Shown piece by piece: positions 29,604 to 39,945 of a stretch of DNA of 64,000 nt. Numbering within the stretch: position 1 is the first letter of the stretch; every line of letters begins with the position of its first letter. A program made the translations under genes and the position numbers. A model generated the notes under the pieces. That model worked only from the letters and a program-made list of their open reading frames with translations, had not been told where the DNA came from and ran no database searches. This DNA is from Mesorhizobium loti. GTDB taxonomy: Bacteria; Pseudomonadota; Alphaproteobacteria; Rhizobiales; Rhizobiaceae. The DNA lies in the NCBI GenBank assembly GCA_002356515.1, contig AP017605.1, forward strand, positions 5,255,020-5,319,019, written 5' to 3'.

Positions 29604-30287
29604 ATGAGGCGGCAGACCCGACCGTTCACTGTGGAGGTCAAACAAAAGCGCAATTATCAAAAACGGGGCCATTCCATCTGGAGCGATGTCGATCTCTCCG
29701 CGGCTATAGCCGACACAACAAGGGAGCTCAAAGATATGGATCTGCCAAATCGTCGGCTGATTGACTCTAATGTCATAGCCCTTGATGCTGAACACGCCCA
29801 CAAACCGCGAGCGGAGTATCTCATGGCAAATCCCCTAGAAGCTGAATCAGTAGAAGCTGCAACCGAACACGCTCCCAAAGGAAGGACGCCGGAAACGAAG
29901 AAGAAAACCCAACCTTCGCGGAAGGCCAAGACTGATCCTGGTCGCAAGAATGGCGCCAATGCGGCGTCCCCGGCGGAAGCAACAGCAACAGCAGCGGCCG
30001 TGCGGAGCGCCCGGAAGGTCTACTCCGGAAAAGAGCGCGCCCAAATGCTCGCTCAGGTCGAGACGTCGATCAGCGGCGGCACCACTCTCAAGAGCGCCGT
30101 AAAGCAGGCGGGTATATCGGAACAGACCTATTATCACTGGAAGAAGGCCGCGGCGCCTAGATCCGATGGCGACGATCTGAAGGACCTGGTCGCCCTCGAG
30201 AAAGAAAACAAGCGATTGAAGAGCCTGCTCGCGGAACGCCTACGCACAGAGAACGCGGAACTGAAGAGGAAGCTAGGACTGCAATAA
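29604..30287 (+). CDS. SyrB-like regulator with extended N-terminus
   Basis: A 227-residue protein. Residues ~130-227 match the SyrB family: RKVYSGKERAQMLAQVETS, then ISEQTYYHWKKAA (a helix-turn-helix) and a Leu-rich coiled coil (LEKENKRLKSLLAERL, ENAELKRKLGLQ). This is also the fold of IS3-type OrfA proteins. In Sinorhizobium SyrB represses syrM and thereby nod and exopolysaccharide genes. The first ~75 residues and a Lys/Ala-rich linker are extra. AAGGAAGAAACT precedes the ATG. Whether it still regulates or derives from a transposase accessory gene is open. Confidence 0.75.
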   Translation: MRRQTRPFTVEVKQKRNYQKRGHSIWSDVDLSAAIADTTRELKDMDLPNRRLIDSNVIALDAEHAHKPRAEYLMANPLEAESVEAATEHAPKGRTPETKKKTQPSRKAKTDPGRKNGANAASPAEATATAAAVRSARKVYSGKERAQMLAQVETSISGGTTLKSAVKQAGISEQTYYHWKKAAAPRSDGDDLKDLVALEKENKRLKSLLAERLRTENAELKRKLGLQ

Positions 30288-30336
30288 GGCTTAAGATGCC
30301 GCCATTCGACCAGACGGTAGAACTGTGATCGAAGGC

Positions 30337-30390
30337 TCGCCGGCTGTCGGATGGACGGAGATTTTGCGCACCAGCACCCTGATCCGTCGC
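30337..30390 (-). pseudogene. thiC scrap (second copy)
   Basis: About 50 bases (GTCGGATGGACGGAGATTT and flanks) are nearly identical to 19117-19166 inside thiC, same orientation. Too short to function. Confidence 0.7.
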
Positions 30391-30414
30391 GGCCGGGACA
30401 GGACAAACCACTCC

Positions 30415-30530
30415 CGGCGGATTGAAGCGGCACATGGCAAGCGAGTGTCAATCAGGGATCGGTGAACGCGGCCGAAGGCAAGGATGACAGCATCAAGGTT
30501 TTACGCTGGGCCTTGATCGAAGGCCACCAT
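30415..30530 (-). pseudogene. fic scrap (second copy)
   Basis: Bases here match 22275-22432 of the frameshifted fic gene with an internal deletion; the run ATCAAGGTTTTACGCTGGG and the following CCTTGATCGA are the clearest blocks. It adjoins the thiC scrap. Confidence 0.7.
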
Positions 30531-30590
30531 TCCATCGATGGCCGCGGCGGATTATCAGGGCGAAGTCAATGGGACGCGGATGCTGTGGGA

Positions 30591-32084
30591 TTATAGCCCA
30601 CCCATGCACAGGTACTTCATTTCGAGATAATCCTCGAGGCCGTGGCGCGACCCCTCACGACCGATCCCTGATTGCTTCATTCCGCCAAAGGGTGCGGCCT
30701 CGGATGACATGCGTCCCGTATTGATGCCGACCATTCCGTATTCGAGGGCTTCAGCCACGCGCCACACGCGCTTTAGATTGGAAGCGTAGAAGTAGGCTGC
30801 AAGACCGTAAATCGTGTCATTCGCCTCGCGCACCACCTGGTCGGGATCGTTGAAGCGGATTATGGGAGCCAGCGGTCCGAAGGTTTCTTCCTGAGCGACC
30901 CGCATTGTCCTTTCGACGTCGGTGATCACCGTGGGCTCGAAGAAGGTTCCCGATTCGCCGATACGGTTGCCACCGCAACGGATCTTCCCACCCTGCCGCA
31001 CAGCATCGCGAATATGATCTTCAATCTTTGCAAGCGCGCACTTATCGATCAGGGGACCGATCGCAACTTCTGGCTCGAAACCGTCACCGACGCGCAATGC
31101 ACTGACGCGCTTGGTGAATTTGTCGCAGAATTCATTATACACGCTGGACTGTACGTAAAGCCGATTGGCTGAAACGCAGGTCTGGCCTGCATTCCGAAAC
31201 TTTGCCTGTAGCGCACCATCGACGGCAGCGTCGACGTCTGCATCATCAAAAACAATGAAAGGAGCGTTACCACCAAGTTCGAAGCTGGTTCTTTTGATCT
31301 GATCCGAACACTCCCTCATGAGTAGCCGCCCGACCTCGGTCGACCCAGTGAAGCTGATCTTGCGGACCTTCGGGTTCGAGCAAAGTTCACGCCCAACCGC
31401 ATCGCCTTCCGATGCGTAGATCAAGTTTAGAACGCCATCGGGAAAACCTGCCATCCGGGCAAGCGTGAACATAGCACCCGCGACAAGCGGTGTTTGCTCC
31501 GCGGGTTTCAGAACAATCGCGCAGCCGGCGGCAAGCGCAGGCGAAATCTTGCGAGCCACCATCGAGGCGGGAAAATTCCAAGGAGTAATGGCGCCGACAA
31601 CACCGATCGGCTGTTTGATTACCAGCATACGCCTGTCGTTAGAAGGCGGCGAAATCGTCTCGCCATAGATGCGATTGGCCTCCTCGGCATACCATTGGAG
31701 GTAGGCTGCGGCATGGGCGATTTCAGACTTCGCCTCTGCAAGCGGCTTACCCATTTCAGCCGTCAAAATGGCTGCAAGATCCTCGCTGTGGTCGAGGATC
31801 AGTTGGTGCCATTCCCATAAGATGTCGGAGCGCTCGCGCGCGGTGAGCGCCGCCCAATGTTCCTGCGCAGCTTCAGCCTTATCGATTGCCTTGGAAACGT
31901 CCCGGACATCCATATCTGGAAGCTCAGCCAACAGCTCGCCCGTTGAGGGATTGAACACCGAAAAACGCCTCGTGGATTGCTCCGCCTTCCGACCAGGCAC
32001 ACCGGCCAGATCGTCAAATAGCTCGGGATTTTTGAGACGTCTCGTCAGCGACTGTGTCACGGTCAAACCGTCGTCCCCCTTCAT
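30591..32084 (-). CDS. gabD: NAD(P)-dependent succinate-semialdehyde dehydrogenase
   Basis: A 497-residue aldehyde dehydrogenase oxidising succinate semialdehyde to succinate, the last step of GABA use. It shows the N-terminal FSVFNPSTGELLAELPD, GVVGAITPWNFP, the nucleotide-binding FTGSTEVGR, catalytic Glu in FELGGNAPFIVFDDAD, catalytic Cys in NAGQTCVSANRLYVQ and EETFGPLAPI. I start it at the ATG at 32084, 33 bases after a sigma-54-like element; the longer frame to 32216 would run over that element. It sits alone among pseudogene scraps. In bacteroids it could feed succinate from plant GABA (inference); a related semialdehyde is possible as substrate. Confidence 0.85.
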   Translation of the reverse strand: MKGDDGLTVTQSLTRRLKNPELFDDLAGVPGRKAEQSTRRFSVFNPSTGELLAELPDMDVRDVSKAIDKAEAAQEHWAALTARERSDILWEWHQLILDHSEDLAAILTAEMGKPLAEAKSEIAHAAAYLQWYAEEANRIYGETISPPSNDRRMLVIKQPIGVVGAITPWNFPASMVARKISPALAAGCAIVLKPAEQTPLVAGAMFTLARMAGFPDGVLNLIYASEGDAVGRELCSNPKVRKISFTGSTEVGRLLMRECSDQIKRTSFELGGNAPFIVFDDADVDAAVDGALQAKFRNAGQTCVSANRLYVQSSVYNEFCDKFTKRVSALRVGDGFEPEVAIGPLIDKCALAKIEDHIRDAVRQGGKIRCGGNRIGESGTFFEPTVITDVERTMRVAQEETFGPLAPIIRFNDPDQVVREANDTIYGLAAYFYASNLKRVWRVAEALEYGMVGINTGRMSSEAAPFGGMKQSGIGREGSRHGLEDYLEMKYLCMGGL

Positions 32085-32116
32085 GGTTAAGTTACTAGCT
32101 TCGCAACGTACTAATA

Positions 32117-32132
32117 AGCACAACTTGTGCCA
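32117..32132 (-). promoter_or_regulatory. Candidate sigma-54 promoter of gabD
   Basis: On the minus strand, TGGCACAAGTTGTGCT has the required GG-N10-GC and lies 33 bases before the gabD ATG. No TGT-N10-ACA site was found within 250 bases upstream. The element is also a palindrome (GCACAA-C-TTGTGC), so a repressor site is an alternative reading. Confidence 0.5.
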
Positions 32133-32394
32133 GATGATCGGACGAAATCGTTCCGGCCCTCCGTCATTGCAAGCGCAGCTTCCCGACTGATTAGCCCATA
32201 GCAATGACAGCCTCAATCACGAGTCGCGCTAAGGCTTTCGCTCCATAACAGGCAAGCGCGGATAGAGCTCGTGAAGAGCTGGCATAGGCGGAGTCGATCA
32301 TCGAAATCGCCGACGTTGGCAACAGCACTGCGGTATCATTCTTTGAGCGGCTTCCACGGCCGCTCATATCAGGCATATCGAAAACCGACCGCCA

Positions 32395-32525
32395 TGGTCG
32401 AACGTGCCATCGATGTAGTGGCTTAAGCGCTGCTAAGTCTTGATAGTCGCGCACAAAGCCATGTTTGTTCAGTTCGCCACCCGAAAGCTCCACTGCGACG
32501 ATGTAGTGTGGCCGTGTAGGCGCGC
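32395..32525 (-). pseudogene. queD scrap (second copy)
   Basis: About 130 bases are ~85% identical to 20566-20703 of queD (for example CATCGATGTAGTG, GATAGTCGCGCACAAAGCC, GTTCAGTTCGCCACC), with small deletions that break the frame. Confidence 0.8.
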
Positions 32526-32574
32526 GCACGACAATATCACGCGAGCCCAAACCTTTTCCGACCGGCTCCGTCCC

Positions 32575-32604
32575 AAAAAAAAGGGGGCGGCGTCGGTGCC
32601 GCCC
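32575..32604 (-). terminator. Rho-independent terminator of groESL
   Basis: On the minus strand GGGCGGC-ACCGAC-GCCGCCC is followed by CC and eight T residues, 30 bases beyond the groEL stop codon. Confidence 0.9.
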
Positions 32605-32635
32605 TCTCGGTATCCGAAAGCTGATAGAGGCTAGA

Positions 32636-34656
<2,021 letters not shown>

Positions 34657-34708
34657 TTTTACTATCCCTGGTGCGCAGGTTGAAAGGTTCTCCGTTGCCG
34701 GAGGGTGG

Positions 34709-34735
34709 TTAGCACTCGCTATTGGGGAGTGCTAA
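34709..34735. promoter_or_regulatory. CIRCE element (HrcA operator)
   Basis: Perfect TTAGCACTC-N9-GAGTGCTAA. HrcA repressor binding here gives heat-shock control of groESL. Confidence 0.97.
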
Positions 34736-34996
34736 GATGATCGTGAGATAGGCTGTAGGTTCGTACTTAGTCAAGACGGGCGGGGGGACGGACCGGAGGG
34801 CAAAAGATGTGGAATCGGCGCGGAAGCCGGACCCCCATTTACGGCGCAATCCCACTGCCTACGCGCGTTTCGGCCGTAAGCTTTGGGCCGACTTTTGTGT
34901 CTTATTTGGAATGTGAAATTATGTGAAATTAACGGCCGAGCAGTCGGCCGGAATCGACGGCCAGCCGAACAGTCTTGAGCCTTTTGCAATTCATCC

Positions 34997-35490
34997 CTAA
35001 CCTCGGGTTGCATCGCCAAAAGGAGCGCTCATCGCTTCGGAGAACGTGCGGAACTTCCGGTCCTTGAGGTTGCGTAGTCGCGGCGCGAAGCGTTTGCCGA
35101 TCAGGGCAAACAGCCCGAAGACGTGATCGCTCGCGCCGCCCGTATCGGTGAAGTGTTCCTGGATGTCGAGGATCGTGTCCTGGTCGAACAGCCCATCGAG
35201 CACATAGGCTGCCTCGCTTTCGGTCGGGCTGATCGGCAGGATGCTGAAGTAGCCGTACTGATCTGACAGATGGCTATAGAACTTCGAGCCCGGCTCGCTG
35301 CCATAGTGCAGATTGACGTCGCCGCGCTTCGCCGCTCGGTCGCTCGCGCGAAAGAACTGCCCATCGGATGACGCGGTCGTTCCATTGCCCCAAAATCGAG
35401 AATGTGGATGCCGGGTGTGCGCATCGGTGATGCATGCTTGCGCCGCGCGATAGGTCTCCGACCGGGCATGGAAGGTTCTCATCCAGCCGA
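34997..35490 (-). pseudogene. Tn3-family transposase (TnpA) fragment
   Basis: About 160 residues of a Tn3-type DDE transposase: TFHARSETYRAAQACITDAH, then SSDGQFFRASDRAA, KRGDVNLHYGSEPGSKFYSH and DTGGASDHVFGLFALIG, which includes catalytic residues of the core. Both ends of the ~1000-residue protein are absent, with only scrambled sequence upstream. No 38-bp terminal repeats were identified. Confidence 0.9.
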
Positions 35491-35779
35491 TCTGGTGAGC
35501 GCTAGTAGCGCGCGGTGGACACGGCAGCGCAGCCTGATGCTGGGTCGACTGGTATGCTTGATCGCTTGTGGCGACACCGTAACCGACGCTCACCTTTCCA
35601 ATTCGGAGATCATGGTTAGAGCTGCCGATTGGCTGCCACCGCTGACGGCTGGTGAGCGGTCTTAAGCGAGCAGGGTCATTTACGTATGGGGCTTCGAGTG
35701 ATGCCACACACGGTGCCTGCAAAAAGGGCAAATCCGACTGCTGAAAACCGCCGCAGTGCAAGCTTGACGGCCTTCTTTC

Positions 35780-36592
35780 CTATACCCGTCCACGCGACCC
35801 AAGCTTTTCCCACAACGAATCAATCGTGGACCGAGGAAGGTGCAGCCGAAAAACATCGGACAAGACTCGCTGCAGTTCGCTCTTCGTTTTGAGGGTTTCT
35901 GTTTCCTCAATTTGGTTCCGAATCAAGCTGAAATCCTTGTTGAACAAGTTCGCAGGCCCTTCGGCTGTCAGCACGCTCATCATGAGGCTGGATGGAAACG
36001 GCGAACGGTCCCAGCGAGCGCAGATGAAGTTGGCGCCCTCAAAATCTGAGGGCAAGGCGGTGGCTCGATCGAAACCATAAAGAGGGAACCATTCATTCCC
36101 GTTCTTGCGTTCAACGACGAGTTCTCCGCTGGCGGAGTCAGCTCGCAGGCGAAACACGTCACGGCCAGCTGTTTGCAGTTCCTCTGTATCGATCCGTAGC
36201 GGTGCAATCGGTGCTGGACCACCGAAGCCAGCGTCGGCGAGCCAGTCGACGCCCTCGATGGTTAAGATGAATGCCTGGTGTGTGCGTGGCCCACCCTCCG
36301 CAGCACCCATACGCACTCTGCAAAGGATGGGCTGGATCGTGAAACCGAGTGCTTCGAGCGCCAAGCCAAACAACTTGTTCAATTCGAAGCAATACCCCCC
36401 TCGCCGGGCATTGATCAGTTTGGCCCAGATCGAATTCTCAGTCAGATTGGGTATATCACCCAACAGCACATCGATGTTTTCAAAGGGAATCGCGCGCATT
36501 TGAGCCTGCTGAAGGGCAACAAGACCGTCGACCGTTGTCGGCACTCGAGCAAGGCCGATACGATTCAGATAGATCGCAATATTGAATGCCAT
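35780..36592 (-). CDS. nat: Arylamine N-acetyltransferase
   Basis: A 270-residue cytosolic enzyme transferring acetyl from acetyl-CoA to arylamines and hydrazines. It has the PFENIDVLLG segment and the catalytic triad Cys in RRGGYCFELN, His in RTHQAFILTI and Asp in WLADAGFGGP. AAGGAC precedes the ATG at 36592. Full length for a bacterial NAT; M. loti is known to have such enzymes. It stands alone beside the Tn3 scrap. Confidence 0.93.
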   Translation of the reverse strand: MAFNIAIYLNRIGLARVPTTVDGLVALQQAQMRAIPFENIDVLLGDIPNLTENSIWAKLINARRGGYCFELNKLFGLALEALGFTIQPILCRVRMGAAEGGPRTHQAFILTIEGVDWLADAGFGGPAPIAPLRIDTEELQTAGRDVFRLRADSASGELVVERKNGNEWFPLYGFDRATALPSDFEGANFICARWDRSPFPSSLMMSVLTAEGPANLFNKDFSLIRNQIEETETLKTKSELQRVLSDVFRLHLPRSTIDSLWEKLGSRGRV

Positions 36593-36915
36593 GGGATGTC
36601 CTTAACACCTAGGATTCGTATTCGTTGAACGCCTGCCGAAAGCGCGATGACGTCCCAGGGTTCACGGAGCAGAGTAAGGTGGCCATCTCCCCCTATAGAA
36701 GTGAACATGCCGACCATTCCTCGTGTTCGCACTGAACCAAAGCGGCGGTTCGAGCGCTGCAAATACCCCTCGTGATCCGGAAACGCGGGCATTGCTCGTA
36801 GGGCACTGAACATCACGGTGCTGCAAAAACGGGTACACAAAGGACTTCCGATCCACAGCGGATTGCAACAGTCGACCTTCTCAGGCCTCCGCTCATGGTG
36901 ACTCGCTGTGGCTCA
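36593..36915. other. Intergenic region between nat and hemN
   Basis: No supported gene. A minus-strand frame with VGMFTSIGGDGHLTLLREPW has decent composition but no ribosome site and no known family. Confidence 0.25.
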
Positions 36916-38235
36916 CTACGATTGGTCGAGATAAGCGTCGAACGCGGCAGCAACAGAGCGAAGCAAAATGCGATGGCCATGCCGCACGCGGATGAAGCCA
37001 TTCTCGACGTCCACTATCCCGTCGTCGGCCAGCATCGCCAAGCGCTCAGCTGAATCGAGAAAATGGGTCCAATCAAATCCGTGGGCGGCACAGATTGCCG
37101 GTACGTCGGCCTCGAGATCACACATCAGTCGCTCGATGATTGCGCCTCGGACGCGGTCTTCGCCGATGAGACGGTAGCCCTTCGACGTTGCCAAGCGACC
37201 AGCTGCGATATGCTGACTATAGGCCTCCAGCGCGCCTGCGTTCTCGACGTAACCCTCTCCAACACGCCCGATAGCCGACGCACCAAAGGCGATCAGGGTT
37301 TTGCAGGTGTCGGCAGAGTAACCTTGGGAGTTGCGCCGCAGGCGACCGGTTTTCTGAGCCAATGCGAGCTCGTCGTCCGGCAAGGCGAAGTGGTCGACCC
37401 CAATCTCTCGGTAGCCGGCAGCAACCAGCGTCTCGGCGACGGCCGCAGCTTGTTCGGCGCGGGCAGCGCTGTCCGGTAGTCCTGCCTTTTCGATGAGGCG
37501 CTGATGTTTATTAGAAGACGGCGTGTGAGCGTATCCGAACACGGCAATCCGCTGCGGGCGCATCGCCACCGCCACCGTGGCGGTCTGGACGCAGGACTGC
37601 ATCGTCTGATTGGGAAGACCGTAGATGAGATCGATGTTAATGCGGTTTATTCCCTGCTGGCGCAGGTTTTCGACGGCAGTCGCCGTCTGCTCTACACTCT
37701 GGATACGATTGATCGCTTTTTGAACACTGGGGTCGAAACTTTGCACGCCGAGGCTCGCGCGGTTCACCCCGGCTGCACTTAAGGCTTCGGCCATCTCCGC
37801 GGTGAACGTGCGCGGATCGATCTCGACGGCGATGGCGGTCTTTTGCCTGAACGCGAAGCGGCGGCGTAGAAGCTCCGTCAAGGCGAGGAATTCCGTTGGC
37901 TCAAGGAGCGTGGGCGTTCCGCCGCCAAAGTGCACGTCGCTCACGGGCAGCGCCTGCGGCGTTAGCTCTGAGACCAAATGGATCTCGCCGCGCAGCGCCG
38001 CCACGTAATTTTGGTTCGGCGGGTCCCGCTGGGTGATGGTAGTAGGGCAGCCGCAATACCAGCACATCGACCGGCAGAACGGAATATGGATATAGAGCGA
38101 TACGGGATCGTTAGCCGATAGGCCGCCGAGCCATTCCCCATAGGCCTCCGCGCCGATCGCTGCGGAGAACTGCGGTGCAGTTGGATAATTGAAATACCAA
38201 GGCAGGCACGCCTCGCTATGTTTTGTCTGTAGCAT
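36916..38235 (-). CDS. hemN: Oxygen-independent coproporphyrinogen III dehydrogenase
   Basis: A 439-residue radical SAM enzyme decarboxylating coproporphyrinogen III to protoporphyrinogen IX without oxygen. It has SLYIHIPFCRSMCWYCGC with the C-x3-C-x2-C cluster, VHFGGGTPTLL, EIDPRTFT, RASLGVQSFD, INIDLIYGLPNQT, and GVDHFALPDDELA in the distal part. Slightly shorter than E. coli HemN. Anaerobic haem synthesis is needed in micro-oxic nodules. I found no clear FixK/FNR box upstream. Confidence 0.93.
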   Translation of the reverse strand: MLQTKHSEACLPWYFNYPTAPQFSAAIGAEAYGEWLGGLSANDPVSLYIHIPFCRSMCWYCGCPTTITQRDPPNQNYVAALRGEIHLVSELTPQALPVSDVHFGGGTPTLLEPTEFLALTELLRRRFAFRQKTAIAVEIDPRTFTAEMAEALSAAGVNRASLGVQSFDPSVQKAINRIQSVEQTATAVENLRQQGINRINIDLIYGLPNQTMQSCVQTATVAVAMRPQRIAVFGYAHTPSSNKHQRLIEKAGLPDSAARAEQAAAVAETLVAAGYREIGVDHFALPDDELALAQKTGRLRRNSQGYSADTCKTLIAFGASAIGRVGEGYVENAGALEAYSQHIAAGRLATSKGYRLIGEDRVRGAIIERLMCDLEADVPAICAAHGFDWTHFLDSAERLAMLADDGIVDVENGFIRVRHGHRILLRSVAAAFDAYLDQS

Positions 38236-38499
38236 AGCCGTTTCTCATCTTGATGTTAGCTCCATACCTGCCGCGCTCTCCTATGTCTCTGATCTTCAAC
38301 TGTCGCGGCGCAACTTGTATTTCCGTCGTGCCAATTAGCCTGTGTACAATAGTCTCCATGGAAGCGCGCACGGGTGCGCTTTATTGGGGCGCTGTTGGCG
38401 AAGGGCGGATTTGGTCGGCGCATCTGGTGCAGGTGTTCGATTCCACCCGTAGTGCGCGCCACGTCTCCGCCCTCGCCGCCGGCTTCATCTCGCTTCAAT

Positions 38500-39038
38500 C
38501 CACACGGTCCTAAGGCTTGCGCACTATTGTCCATGAGTTTTTGAGACATGTGGGTGTATTCGAGGGCGTAACGGCGGGCGTATCCCTGCAGGTTGCCCTC
38601 GGCCTCGGACAGTGCATCGACATCGAGGATGGTGCGCCATTGCGGCTTGCCTGACCTGTAGGATTCCCAGTTCGCACGCCGCCACAAGGCTTGCACGTGC
38701 GTCCCGTCCTGCCAGAGTTGTCGATCATGTCGCCTTGCGCAAGGGGGCGAAGCAATACGATCGGTGGCCTGTAGGATCTTCAGAATGTCGGCTTGGTATT
38801 CTCTGTAGCGCGGATCTTTCGACAGCTTATTGACGGTCGATAGGTTATGCGCCCTGACCCAGGTCATCGCCTCGACGTCGTCGACCTCGTTCAGATAGGC
38901 GCGGGGGTCGGTGGCATCGTTAGGAGCCTCGTTGGGGTTGGAACCGATCGCCTCGGCGATGGTGGTCATCTGGGGCTGGGCGGAAGCCGTCATGGCGGTC
39001 GCCGTAGCTAAGGCCGTCGCCGTCATTAAGCTGTTCAT
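38500..39038 (-). pseudogene. Prolyl oligopeptidase (S9A), truncated N-terminal remnant
   Basis: It starts with a signal peptide (MNSLMTATALATATAMTASA) and continues DPRAYLNEVDDVEAMTWVRA, LWRRANWESYRSGKPQW and RTILDVDALSEAEG, the start of the beta-propeller of family S9A. The frame is disrupted around the segment following DRIASP, and the remaining ~500 residues with the Ser-Asp-His triad are missing. It lies upstream of, and divergent from, the RiPP precursor gene, so it may once have been its processing protease (inference). Confidence 0.75.
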
Positions 39039-39244
39039 AGATGTACTGCTGATGGTTAGCTCTTTCGAAAGCCTCGAAAAACGTAGCCGAAGCGATGGAA
39101 ATGAACCGCTTCGCCTCTTCTAGGCAAGAGCTGTGCCAGTAAGACACGCTTGAATTCAATGGATTATTCTGGGGCGGTGGGCGGCCGTCTAGGATAAGTC
39201 GCACCGTAATTGTCGCAAGCGCGACACGCTTGTCGCTTGGGAGC

Positions 39245-39460
39245 ATGCTGCCCAAGCGACAGAGGCGAACGCCACCAGCTTGTTTTGAGACGTGATTCGC
39301 CTCAGGTAGCCGTTGCTCATGCCCGCGATGAAAGCACCGGTGCCGAAGCCGCCAATAAAATGCCGTAGACGATCCGTCCGCTCTTCAATTGATTCCGGAC
39401 GACGAGAGGGAGCAGCGCCAGTATGGAAATGCTGGCCAAGCCGAAAATCAGAGATCGCTT
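39245..39460 (-). pseudogene. MFS exporter fragment (EntS/MFS_3-like)
   Basis: Minus-strand translation from 39460 gives KRSLIFGLASISILALLPLV, then KSGRIVYGILL, and after a frameshift near 39340 GGFGTGAFIAGMSNGYL: two membrane segments of a major-facilitator protein in the style of enterobactin-type exporters. The rest of the gene is gone. It lies between the S9A relic and the RiPP precursor. Confidence 0.6.
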
Positions 39461-39514
39461 GTGAGAGCGAGATGGCTGGATAGCTCGGACACTGAGCAGA
39501 GGCGGGAATTAGCT

Positions 39515-39904
39515 ATGGCGCGAGCTGACGTAGAGCGATTCATCAACGAGTTGGGAAAAAAAGGCAGTCCGCTTGAAAACCTCAAACGGCGTGCTGGAGG
39601 GCTTGCATCGATTGTAGAATTTGCAAACGACCTCGACTACAACATCACACTCGACGAGGTTAAAGGTTTTATCCGATCGAACAGCCGAGAAAAACCAAAT
39701 AGCAAGAAGCTTCGCGCGACTGCGGGCCGCAAGGGTGGTTCGAGTGTTTCGACCTTGACCAGCCTTGTACACACCAATGCGTTGGCTAATTGCGCTCCGT
39801 GTACGTCCATGAGCCCTGTTAAAGTCGATGGAAAAACTGCAGCGGTCGCGGTCGCGGTCGCGGTCGTTGTCGTTGTTGTGATAGTTGTAGCTGTCGCGAG
39901 CTAG
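39515..39904 (+). CDS. Nif11-type RiPP precursor peptide with Val/Ala core
   Basis: A 129-residue precursor. Residues 1-55 (MARADVERFINELGKKGSPL, then RAGGLASIVEFANDLDY and ITLDEVKGFI) match the Nif11 leader domain that docks RiPP-modifying enzymes. A Gly-Gly at 74-75 (GRKGG) is a likely leader cleavage site. The following part has a CAPC pair at 93-96 and KVDGK at 103-107. It ends in a run of twenty residues of only Ala, Val and one Ile before a final Ser, alternating Ala-Val at first. The ATG at 39515 has only a weak ribosome site; the frame opens at 39389. A PoyD-type epimerase gene starts 42 bases after the stop. The product was not recognised as a known RiPP. Confidence 0.8.
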   Translation: MARADVERFINELGKKGSPLENLKRRAGGLASIVEFANDLDYNITLDEVKGFIRSNSREKPNSKKLRATAGRKGGSSVSTLTSLVHTNALANCAPCTSMSPVKVDGKTAAVAVAVAVVVVVVIVVAVAS

Positions 39905-39945
39905 CTCTGATCGCATTGGCTCGAAGGAGCCGGTCTGAAGAGAAC

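Noticed and set aside
38236-38340. FixK/FNR box upstream of hemN
   Set aside because: No TTGAT-N4-ATCAA match, only isolated half-like sequences.
38320-38345. TGGCACG on the minus strand upstream of hemN as a sigma-54 promoter
   Set aside because: The -12 GC at the required distance is absent.
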